A program made the translations under genes and the position numbers. Below the pieces are notes generated by a model. The model saw only the letters and a program-made list of their open reading frames with translations, ran no database searches and was not told where the DNA came from. A stretch of 13,811 bases of DNA from Bacilli bacterium (GTDB lineage Bacteria; Bacillota_I; Bacilli_A; ML615J-28; CAG-698), in the NCBI GenBank assembly GCA_028691905.1, contig JAQUYJ010000016.1, positions 1 to 13,811 on the forward strand, written 5' to 3'. Of the stretch, positions 6,132 through 13,304 are shown piece after piece. The number at the start of each line of letters is the position of its first letter. Position 1 is the first letter of the stretch.

Positions 6132-7052
6132 TTATTTTTTATGATGGCGGAATAATTCAAGCAGATTTTCTCCAAACAACTGGTACTTTTTTTCTTTAAA
6201 TCCAGGAGTTTGAATAAATTCTTCTTTTGTAAGAGGAAAATTTTTCAGTAATGCCAATGCATCTTTATTGGTGAAAATATTGCAAATAGGTAATTTCTTT
6301 TCATTAGCAATTCTTCTTCTTTCTTCCAATATCTTTTCATACATGGAAAACTGCTCATCTGATAAATCTGATGGTAAAGGAACCTTCATTGTATCTTTTT
6401 TTATCTGTTTGGTGAAAAAATGCTTCCTGTCTTTATGATGTTTTATTAATAAATCGCCCACAGATTTTGCAAACTCCAGTTCTTCTTCTGTGGGTTGCAG
6501 TGACAAAGCTTCCAAATAACGATGAATTTCATCGTAACGAATAACTGCTGTTTCCTTTTCCAGTTTAATTTTTGTCCTGGGATTTGCCATCACTACCAAA
6601 ACATCTATATCGCATTTTATATGATGATAACTCAAAAACCGATTGAATAAATTTTTCTGACGCCGCAATTGGACGAAAGGATTTTTCATTCCTTCTTCTT
6701 CCGGAAGGCTGTTCAGCCTTGGAATAACCCTAATGAATCTTTCTTCTTCAGTAACATGAATATGCCCATACAGATTTTTTACTTCAACAATAAACATTCT
6801 TTTCCCATATAAAATAATGAAATCAGCCTGTGCATTTCCTTCTAACAATTCTATCCTGATATCAGCCAAACAAAAAACAGGTAAAAAGACATTATCCAAT
6901 TCGTGAAAGAAACGATCTTCTCCTTCAATACCATAGTGAGCTATTCTTACCCGATTTTCATAATCCTCCTGTGATTCGCCATGATAATGCATCATGGACC
7001 GTTGCAGTTCCCTGCTAAATGCATAAGGTTTTAAAAACACACTTTTGTCCAT
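6132..7052 (-). CDS. NERD-domain (nuclease-related) protein with C-terminal HRDC domain
   Basis: A 306-residue protein without signal peptide or membrane segment. Residues about 38-160 form a NERD domain: GIEGED (41-46), QADFII with D77, and FIVEVKN with E90 and K92, giving the D...ExK pattern of the restriction-endonuclease-like fold; NPFVQLRRQ (124-132) supplies the conserved NP..Q. Residues about 233-303 form an HRDC domain, a helical nucleic-acid-binding module also found in RecQ helicases: SDEQFSMYEKILEERRRIA (231-249), then a helix-hairpin-like TPGFKEKK (282-289). It is probably a DNA-processing enzyme, but no target is known. AGAGGAGG is well placed 7 bases before the ATG. It follows the strong terminator of the nuclease/transporter operon, so it is a separate unit; the upstream TATATATATA tract may include a weak -10 box. 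Confidence 0.82.
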   Translation of the reverse strand: MDKSVFLKPYAFSRELQRSMMHYHGESQEDYENRVRIAHYGIEGEDRFFHELDNVFLPVFCLADIRIELLEGNAQADFIILYGKRMFIVEVKNLYGHIHVTEEERFIRVIPRLNSLPEEEGMKNPFVQLRRQKNLFNRFLSYHHIKCDIDVLVVMANPRTKIKLEKETAVIRYDEIHRYLEALSLQPTEEELEFAKSVGDLLIKHHKDRKHFFTKQIKKDTMKVPLPSDLSDEQFSMYEKILEERRRIANEKKLPICNIFTNKDALALLKNFPLTKEEFIQTPGFKEKKYQLFGENLLELFRHHKK

Positions 7053-7100
7053 ATAAATCCTCCTCTATATATATATTTAAACAAAAGTATCATTTTTACT

Positions 7101-7131
7101 AAAAAAAACACAATCTTTTCAGATTGTGTTT
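7101..7131 (-). terminator. Strong intrinsic terminator of the transporter/nuclease operon
   Basis: On the minus strand an 11-bp perfect stem (AAACACAATCT / AGATTGTGTTT) with a GAAA tetraloop runs into five more T residues. It lies 20 bp after the stop of the lamin-tail lipoprotein gene and marks the end of that operon. Confidence 0.93.
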
Positions 7132-7150
7132 GCCATTTATTAACGATTGT

Positions 7151-9538
7151 TTATTCAGCTGGAACATATGCAGAATTACGTGGTGTAATTTCTGTAGCTA
7201 CTGAGAAGTCAGCAGCATTGTCATCGGTGTCAGAAAGATCAGTACGAACGATAGAAGTCGTATTGCTTGGAGCCACAGCTGGAGCGGATCCTTCAAACAG
7301 GGATGCTGTTGGGCCGGAACCAACGAAGTCAACTATATTGCTAGAATCTACTGCAGTAGGTACTACACTGGAGTTACATAAAGCAAGTTTGAATCCAGTA
7401 CCATTCATTGTTACTGTTCCAGTCACATCCGGAGTTGGCAAATCTACTGTTCCACCTGCTCCGTCTGCCATTTTGATAAGATAGAATCCTTTTGCTGCAA
7501 TGGAACCTGTCAATTCTACAGATACGCCATATGTATAATCTGCTTGGTTTTTAAAATCACCTGTCAGAGAAGCATAGAATAATACCCATCCTGTTAAATC
7601 AACAGCTTCATTGGTTGGATTATATAATTCAATGAAATCACTCTTTAGAGTAGCGCCAGTATTACCACCGCCACCATAAGCTTGACTGATTACAACATGA
7701 GAATCTGCTCCACCCGGAACTGGATCAGTTGCGGAATTTCTAGGAACAATCTGATCAGTTGTAGTAAAGTCAATATTGTTATTGTCAGTATCGATTAGAT
7801 TGGTACGAATTGCTGAGGTTGTAGGTGTAAGAACTGGAGCAGAATTTGCACCTTCAAAAATATTGGTAGTTCCTACCGCTAAAAAGTCAACAACATTGGC
7901 ATCATCAACATTCACCGGAACAACATCAGAATTACATAATGCAAGTTTAAATGCTGTGCCACTCATTGTAATGGTACCTGTCGCATCTGGAGTTGGTGTT
8001 TCAACGCCATCTGTTCCACCACCCAATTGAACTAAGTAGAAGCTTCTGGCTGCAATGGAACCAGTCAATGCTACGGATACACCATAAGTATAATCGGCTT
8101 GGTTTTTGAATAGACCTGTTGCGGATGCATAGAATAATACCCATCCAGTTAAATCAACTGCTTCATTTGTCGGATTAAATAATTCAACAAAGTCATTTTT
8201 AACGGCAGCACCGGTGCTTCCTCCGCCACCATATGCCTGACTGATAACAATATGATCTTGAGCTGCTACAGGAGCTTTTATTGCTTTCATTGTTATAGTA
8301 ATAGTTTCTGTAGTGGTTCCTACTTGAACTGTAACTGTGAAATCAACAAATACATCTTCCCCGATAGGTGCTGTATATGTTCCGTCATTTGCGATATAAG
8401 CAGCATTTCCGCTTACCCAGCCAACAGTAGCTTCGTATTCTCCGGTTGTAGGTAAAGTAATATTTTCAGATACAACTGTATCATCAAATTCTTCATGTAA
8501 TGCATTGACAACTAAATTCAATTTTTGCTGTTCAGTTAATTCTGGAGCTGTTTTTTCCACAGCAGAATCATCTACATAAACAACACTGAATGCACCTTGA
8601 TAACTATTATAAATAAATACTTCTGCTTCTACGTATTTACCAGCGATATCCGGTAAATCACTTTCAGTGAAAACACCGGTTGGATTAACTGTATATTTTG
8701 TAATGCCTATAAATTTTGTTGGATCAGTTGGATCAACAAAGCGATATGGGTTATTGGCATCGGATGAAGCCTCTACTTTACCAGTCAATAAATACGGTGT
8801 AGAATAGAACTCTGCATCATCAACGTCATGCGCCATAATCTGATCAATTGTAATGGCTTCTGCTTCTTCAAACGGATCAAATCCTTCAGCTTCCTGGGAT
8901 ACTTTTTCAGAAGTTGCACCATAAGCAAACTGCGGCATATTATTGTACACATCTTTTTCACCACGCATCACAACAATATCGCCAACAGCACGTGCTTCAG
9001 CTGCTACATAAGCAAAAATATATCCGGTTTCATCTGCAATAATTAAGCTTTTTCCAATTGCATGAACGATTGTTCCTTCGATACGAACTTTTGCATCTTT
9101 TAGGGTTGTCGATTGCTTCATTTGCGCAACAGTCATTGGCGTATATTCATCTGCAACAACCGTAATTGTCATTGGTCTTGTTGCTGTTTGTTTACCATAT
9201 TTAACAGTTGCAGTCAATACTACATCTGTTTCTTCAGCCGGCAGTGTAACCAATGCACGGTAATACAGATCATGATTGAAATTTGTATCCCAATCCGGAT
9301 ACTCATCAATAACAACCACATCTTCATTATCAGAAGCCCATGTAACCGTTACTTCTTGATTACCTTGTACAAACTTAGGTAATGGAAATGATCCTACAAT
9401 TTCATCACTTTCCTGAATATACAATTTTTGGGCAAAAGCTTCGGCTTCTTCATTGGACTGACAGCCGACAACACCTATTGCTAGAAAAGCAAATAGGATA
9501 ACTAAAAATAATTTTTTGAACGTGAATTGAAAATTCAT
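7151..9538 (-). CDS. Surface lipoprotein: Ig-like, OB-fold and two tandem lamin-tail domains
   Basis: A 795-residue predicted lipoprotein. The signal peptide has a positive start, a hydrophobic stretch and a lipobox ending VVGC with C26, so it is anchored on the outer face of the membrane. Next come an Ig-like domain of the degenerate bacterial type (about 35-128, VTVTWASDNEDVVVI), one or two OB-fold-like modules (about 133-217 and 228-325; VRIEGTIV, VGDIVVMRG), a second Ig-like domain (about 333-420) and two lamin-tail domains (429-602 and 614-790; VVISQAYGGGG, DFIELYNPTNEAVDLTGW). No catalytic nuclease domain is visible. Lamin-tail and OB modules often accompany extracellular nucleases, so a DNA-binding or scaffold role beside the adjacent nuclease is inferred. 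It starts 24 bp after the nuclease gene; GGAGG is about 13 bases from the ATG, rather far. It is the last gene of the operon. Adhesion is an alternative role. Confidence 0.85.
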   Translation of the reverse strand: MNFQFTFKKLFLVILFAFLAIGVVGCQSNEEAEAFAQKLYIQESDEIVGSFPLPKFVQGNQEVTVTWASDNEDVVVIDEYPDWDTNFNHDLYYRALVTLPAEETDVVLTATVKYGKQTATRPMTITVVADEYTPMTVAQMKQSTTLKDAKVRIEGTIVHAIGKSLIIADETGYIFAYVAAEARAVGDIVVMRGEKDVYNNMPQFAYGATSEKVSQEAEGFDPFEEAEAITIDQIMAHDVDDAEFYSTPYLLTGKVEASSDANNPYRFVDPTDPTKFIGITKYTVNPTGVFTESDLPDIAGKYVEAEVFIYNSYQGAFSVVYVDDSAVEKTAPELTEQQKLNLVVNALHEEFDDTVVSENITLPTTGEYEATVGWVSGNAAYIANDGTYTAPIGEDVFVDFTVTVQVGTTTETITITMKAIKAPVAAQDHIVISQAYGGGGSTGAAVKNDFVELFNPTNEAVDLTGWVLFYASATGLFKNQADYTYGVSVALTGSIAARSFYLVQLGGGTDGVETPTPDATGTITMSGTAFKLALCNSDVVPVNVDDANVVDFLAVGTTNIFEGANSAPVLTPTTSAIRTNLIDTDNNNIDFTTTDQIVPRNSATDPVPGGADSHVVISQAYGGGGNTGATLKSDFIELYNPTNEAVDLTGWVLFYASLTGDFKNQADYTYGVSVELTGSIAAKGFYLIKMADGAGGTVDLPTPDVTGTVTMNGTGFKLALCNSSVVPTAVDSSNIVDFVGSGPTASLFEGSAPAVAPSNTTSIVRTDLSDTDDNAADFSVATEITPRNSAYVPAE
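7169..7699 (-). repeat. Tandem lamin-tail repeat, copy 2
   Basis: Residues 614-790 of the lipoprotein. They repeat copy 1 at a period of 185 residues (555 bp), with long near-identical stretches such as NPTNEAVDLTGWVLFYAS and FKNQADYTYGVSV. Many synonymous differences at DNA level show that the duplication is not very recent. Confidence 0.85.
7733..8254 (-). repeat. Tandem lamin-tail repeat, copy 1
   Basis: Residues 429-602 of the lipoprotein, the N-terminal of two lamin-tail copies. It is separated from copy 2 by a short Pro/Gly linker (DPVPGGADS). Unequal recombination between the copies could change domain number. Confidence 0.85.
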
Positions 9539-9562
9539 TTTATATTATTTTCCTCCCTATAT

Positions 9563-10879
9563 TTATTCTACTTCCATCACATCGTATAAACGCGCTTGAT
9601 CTTCTGGGTTGAGGACATCTCCATTATAACGCGGAGCATCCCCGACCGATAATTGATACTGTCCGTTTGCATATTGATAAAAAGCAACGCCACCGATGAT
9701 GTTGTAGATTTTACCTACTTCAAAAACTTCTTCAACATTGTATGGGGTAATTACGGAATTACCAAAATAAATGTCAAACATTTCGCCATTACTGTTTTTT
9801 GCTTCCACTACATAGTAATCTTCTCCACTGCCAGTGGTTTTCGCAGAAATTTTAACACATTCCAGATTGTTTAACTGCACAACTGCTCCATAATATGGTT
9901 CCAATCCGGCACCACCGTCTAAATCATCTGCTTCCAAAACAGGAATTTCCGGAGCACTGTTTTCAATAACTGCACTGGCATCCGCCAATCCGGTTAATTG
10001 TGTTCCATAGTCTCCCTGATATTCGAGCTGACACGTCAATTCAAAAATATCACCAATTTTATAGTATCGGTAGTAAGCCAGGGAATACCCGTAAAACGCA
10101 TATACAGCACCTTTTCCACTCACTACTTCGCCATCATCATCAAAAGAGTCTTCGTAAGCATCCTGTAGAAACATATTATTCCCGTTTGTGCGAATCAACT
10201 GAACAGTAATTCTAAACTTTGTTCCTGATTGAAATTCATCATGATTTTGTAACATATATAATAATGATGTCTGTACAATTTCTTTGGAATAATTAAAATT
10301 GGGATCCGTTTCTCCCCAAACTCTTTTTTCCGAAAGACGGGCCTTCTCATGTGCCTGTAAACAGGTATTATGATATTTTGATTCAACAGCAAATGTATAT
10401 TTACTGTAAGCAAGTTCGATTTCTTCTAAATTGAGTAACCGATACTCTGCACTGCTGGCAGGGCGATACCAAACCCAAGCCAAATAACGATTGCCTGTGG
10501 AATCAACACGGTCCCCCTCTGCTTCCAAAACAATTGAAGTTGCATCCGCCAATGTTTCCTTAACAAAACTGCTGGCTGCTTTTCCCCATGCTTCTACACG
10601 GCCGGTTGATTCGGGTGTATTGATACCTAAAAACCGTATTGTTATTGTTTGGTAAGCACCAACATACACACTGATGGTATCGCCGTCAACGCTGCGATTG
10701 AGCGTTACTTCACCGATTCCATCCGTAATGAAATTCTTTCCAGAGTAACTGGCGGTCAGTGGTGTTGATTCTGTAAGGGTTGTATCTAATTCGATTGGTC
10801 CTTGAGGTTCGTCCGGTTTACATCCTACTAGCCCCAATGCAATGACAAATAATAATAATCCTCTTAATAATTTCTTCAT
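9563..10879 (-). CDS. Surface lipoprotein nuclease (staphylococcal nuclease/thermonuclease domain plus OB folds)
   Basis: Predicted extracellular sugar-nonspecific nuclease of 438 residues, anchored as a lipoprotein: MKKLLRG start, hydrophobic stretch, lipobox LVGC with C20. The SNase domain spans about 55-195. Residues matching the S. aureus active site are D67 in VDGDT, R82 in TIRFLG, E90 in NTPES and R131 in GNRYLAW. The calcium ligand equivalent to Asp40 is N87, a substitution I believe occurs in many family members. The C-terminal half (about 200-425) looks like one or two OB-fold modules (VGKIYNIIGGVAFYQY near 389-404), probably for nucleic-acid binding. ATG at 10879 is preferred over an upstream GTG (10888) because MKKLL matches the neighbouring lipoprotein start; neither has a good Shine-Dalgarno. 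It lies 25 bp after the substrate-binding protein gene. Co-transcription with a sugar-type importer suggests nutrition from DNA or RNA. Confidence 0.88.
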   Translation of the reverse strand: MKKLLRGLLLFVIALGLVGCKPDEPQGPIELDTTLTESTPLTASYSGKNFITDGIGEVTLNRSVDGDTISVYVGAYQTITIRFLGINTPESTGRVEAWGKAASSFVKETLADATSIVLEAEGDRVDSTGNRYLAWVWYRPASSAEYRLLNLEEIELAYSKYTFAVESKYHNTCLQAHEKARLSEKRVWGETDPNFNYSKEIVQTSLLYMLQNHDEFQSGTKFRITVQLIRTNGNNMFLQDAYEDSFDDDGEVVSGKGAVYAFYGYSLAYYRYYKIGDIFELTCQLEYQGDYGTQLTGLADASAVIENSAPEIPVLEADDLDGGAGLEPYYGAVVQLNNLECVKISAKTTGSGEDYYVVEAKNSNGEMFDIYFGNSVITPYNVEEVFEVGKIYNIIGGVAFYQYANGQYQLSVGDAPRYNGDVLNPEDQARLYDVMEVE

Positions 10880-10904
10880 GTCTATCACTGATTAGATTCG
10901 AAAA

Positions 10905-12341
10905 TTATCCGATACGGCTAACAGCATCTGCAAGAGCGGTTGCTACACTGGTTTTTAAAACGAGAATCTGAGCTAAAGCTGTTCCGACTTCATCACGAAC
11001 ACCGCTTGATCCAGCCCATGCTGCATCAACGAAGTAATTCCAGCCATTGCCTGAATATTCCAGTGTTGCATTATGTACTTTTGAAAAATCAGATTGTGCC
11101 GGTGTTGGATTATTTAAGAAGGATTCGTATATTTCTAATTCATAAGCAGAATGTCTAACTGGTAAATACCCTGTCTTCATCGCAAACATGGCAGTATTTT
11201 CCGGTGTTAAACAGTGTTTAATAAATAACCAGGCAGCTAATTTCTGCATATCACTTGCCTGTGAGAAAATAGTGAAGTTTGTTCCCTGTTGAATAACATA
11301 TTTGTGATCTGCATCTTTATAAGGAATTGGCGCGGCATTCCAGCTGGAAATGGAATCTGCATAATGGCTAATACCACCTGTTGATCCGACATTCATCAAA
11401 ATTTTACCATTGATAAAGAAGTTGGAGCCATATAAACCTTCCCAAACTTCCGGGACATTCATGACATTGTCTTCAGCTAATCCTTGTAAATAGGTTAATG
11501 CCTGACTTGCTTTTTCATCTGTAGCAAAGTCAAGGGTTCCTCTCTGTACATCTACAACACCGCTGTCTCCACGATACAAAGCACCGGTGTACTTTCCATC
11601 GAATTGATGAATGATTGTAGTAAATAGGTTTCCTGTTGAATCATACATTAAAGGTAGAAATTCAGAAGCAGCCAAATTGGTAGCAATATCTCCCAGCCAT
11701 GCATATTGTTTATCGGTCAAATCATCAACGATATCATAAATAGTTGTTGACAATGTTTCTAATTCAGCCCATGTAGTTGGCGGAGTCAATTCAAAATGAT
11801 CAAAGAAATCCTTATTATAAACCATTACTTCAGTAGACTTGTTAAACGGTAATCCTTTAAAAGATCCGTCTAAATCAAACATCGTATTTTCTGCTACATA
11901 TCCTTCAAGGAAATCATCAATTTCTGCTTGAGTGTAGCCAATACGGGGATCAGTGGCGTCCATAAAGCCATTCAATGAAATAATAGAATCGGTAATCAGA
12001 TACTCTGCAAAGTGATCAGGATAACCAACGCTCATTGTTGGAGCAAGTCCACCAGAAATGTCATTGACTGTAGCCTTTTTCATTTCGGTATAGGAACCAT
12101 TCACTATATCAAGAGTAATGTTAACATTTGGGTATTCTTCATTGAAGCTTTCAATTAATTCAAGAATAACGTCTTGAATTGCTTTTCCAAATTGAATTCG
12201 GAAAGTAATATCAACAGATGTTTCTGCCTGTAGTTCTTCAATGGTTAATACTTCGTATTGACTGCTTGATTGAGTGTTTTTACAACCAGCCATTACAAAT
12301 GCACTTACCATAATTAAAACGAATAATAATAATTTTTTCAT
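10905..12341 (-). CDS. ABC transporter substrate-binding lipoprotein (family 1, UgpB/MalE-like)
   Basis: A 478-residue extracellular solute-binding protein of the CUT1 carbohydrate/glycerophosphate type. The signal peptide ends in the lipobox VMAGC with C20. The mature part shows the family pattern: an N-terminal ITFRIQFGKAIQDVILELIESFNEEYPNV-type start (about 45-73), GLAPTMSVGYPD (97-108), LPFNKSTEVMVYNKDFF (about 164-180) with PPTTWAELE, and the FFINGKILMNVGSTGG loop near 310-325. The substrate cannot be read from sequence. AAAGGA (12351-12356) lies 9 bases before the ATG. It follows two permease genes and precedes the surface nuclease gene; a sugar phosphate, nucleoside or nucleotide-derived ligand is a reasonable but unproven guess from that context. 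It is somewhat longer than typical members (about 430). Confidence 0.92.
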   Translation of the reverse strand: MKKLLLFVLIMVSAFVMAGCKNTQSSSQYEVLTIEELQAETSVDITFRIQFGKAIQDVILELIESFNEEYPNVNITLDIVNGSYTEMKKATVNDISGGLAPTMSVGYPDHFAEYLITDSIISLNGFMDATDPRIGYTQAEIDDFLEGYVAENTMFDLDGSFKGLPFNKSTEVMVYNKDFFDHFELTPPTTWAELETLSTTIYDIVDDLTDKQYAWLGDIATNLAASEFLPLMYDSTGNLFTTIIHQFDGKYTGALYRGDSGVVDVQRGTLDFATDEKASQALTYLQGLAEDNVMNVPEVWEGLYGSNFFINGKILMNVGSTGGISHYADSISSWNAAPIPYKDADHKYVIQQGTNFTIFSQASDMQKLAAWLFIKHCLTPENTAMFAMKTGYLPVRHSAYELEIYESFLNNPTPAQSDFSKVHNATLEYSGNGWNYFVDAAWAGSSGVRDEVGTALAQILVLKTSVATALADAVSRIG

Positions 12342-12379
12342 TTACAATTTTCCTTTCTAAAATTGGTTTTATATAATCA

Positions 12380-12391
12380 GTGGTTTCCCAC
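12380..12391 (-). other. Small GAAA-tetraloop hairpin ahead of the binding-protein gene
   Basis: On the minus strand GTGG and CCAC enclose GAAA in the 53-bp gap between the permease stop and the binding-protein start. There is no T run, so it is not a terminator. Such intergenic stems may help raise binding-protein expression over permeases. The stem is only 4 bp, so chance is possible. Confidence 0.25.
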
Positions 12392-12394
12392 AAA

Positions 12395-13291
12395 TTACCC
12401 TTTGATTCCACTGCGCGATACACCACGCATAATGTATTTTCTTAAAATAATAAACACAATAATCAATGGTACCGTAACCAATGTTGCTGCAGCCATCTGG
12501 AAGTTAATGATGGTACTTGTATCATCGGTTGCCTTGAATATGGTTAACAATCCGTTACTGACTAAATACATAGTTGGTTTTTTCGCAACCAAATTCGGCC
12601 AAATGAAGGCATTCCACGCTCCCATCATACTAAGAATGGTAATCGTTGTAATGGTCGATTTAGCCATTGGAATCATCACTCGGAATAAATATTTGAAATC
12701 GCCTGTGCCATCCACTTTGGCGGCCAAATAAAGTTCGTTGGGAATCTGCATAAAAGTTTGACGCAGGAAGAAGATATAAAATACACTTGTTGCAAACGGT
12801 AATACCAATGCCCAGTATGTATTGATCATGCCGAACTGAATGACAGTTGTGTAGTTACTGATGATGAATATTTCACCCGGAATCATCATTGTTGCAAGCA
12901 ACAAAGAAAACAATCCGTTTTTAAATTTGAAATTGAGCCTTGCGAAAGCAAAAGAGGCAAAAACAGTAGTAAACAAGGTTCCGATTGTGGTTAACAAACC
13001 AACCAGTATGGTGTTTAAATAAATTCGAAGAAAGTTGGAACCACGGTCAGCAGCATATACGATTGCTCCCAAAAAGTTTTCCCACAGCCATTCTTTTGGA
13101 AAGAAAGATATTCTCGTTTCAGCCAGTTCATTTGTACTGCGGAGTGCGGTAGCAACCATCCAATAAAATGGGATTAAAATAAATAATGCAACTGCGATAA
13201 GGAAAGCGTAAACAAGGATGGTGAATAATGTCTTCTTAACCCGATATTTTTTTAATTCGGTTTCCGACATGAATAATTCTGTTTCATGCAT
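12395..13291 (-). CDS. CUT1 ABC transporter permease (UgpE/MalG-like)
   Basis: Integral membrane permease of 298 residues (usual 270-300), probably with six membrane segments; the first is at about 21-46 and others lie near 92-115, 127-148, 158-177, 212-233 and 268-284. The cytoplasmic EAA loop that docks the ATPase is at about 186-208 (ELYLAAKVDG followed by IP). The start at 13291 is chosen because AGGAGG (13299-13304) lies 7 bases upstream; the GTG at 13297 would be only one base from it. The gene begins 11 bp after the stop of the other permease gene, whose TAG overlaps this ribosome-binding site. The two permeases would form the heterodimeric channel served by the binding protein. The ATPase is not in the window and may be a shared MsmX/UgpC-type subunit encoded elsewhere. 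Confidence 0.93.
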   Translation of the reverse strand: MHETELFMSETELKKYRVKKTLFTILVYAFLIAVALFILIPFYWMVATALRSTNELAETRISFFPKEWLWENFLGAIVYAADRGSNFLRIYLNTILVGLLTTIGTLFTTVFASFAFARLNFKFKNGLFSLLLATMMIPGEIFIISNYTTVIQFGMINTYWALVLPFATSVFYIFFLRQTFMQIPNELYLAAKVDGTGDFKYLFRVMIPMAKSTITTITILSMMGAWNAFIWPNLVAKKPTMYLVSNGLLTIFKATDDTSTIINFQMAAATLVTVPLIIVFIILRKYIMRGVSRSGIKG

Positions 13292-13298
13292 AGTCACA

Positions 13299-13304
13299 CC
13301 TCCT
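13299..13304 (-). promoter_or_regulatory. Ribosome-binding site deciding the second permease start
   Basis: AGGAGG on the minus strand, 7 bases before the ATG at 13291 and overlapping the TAG stop (13305-13303) of the upstream permease. The position favours the ATG over the nearby GTG and suggests coupled translation. Confidence 0.8.

Noticed and set aside
7066..7076. TATATATATA tract as a microsatellite or phase-variable promoter
   Set aside because: It is only about five dinucleotide units in an AT-rich intergenic region; no -35 box at good spacing is clear.
8828..9382. Plus-strand open frames rich in Cys and His opposite the lamin-tail gene (8828-9046 and 9113-9382)
   Set aside because: They lie fully within a well-supported minus-strand gene, have no ribosome-binding site, and their composition is that expected from the reverse complement of its codons.
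10195..10413. Minus-strand 72-residue open frame inside the nuclease gene
   Set aside because: It is out of frame within the conserved SNase/OB lipoprotein, with no similarity to a known protein and no ribosome-binding site.
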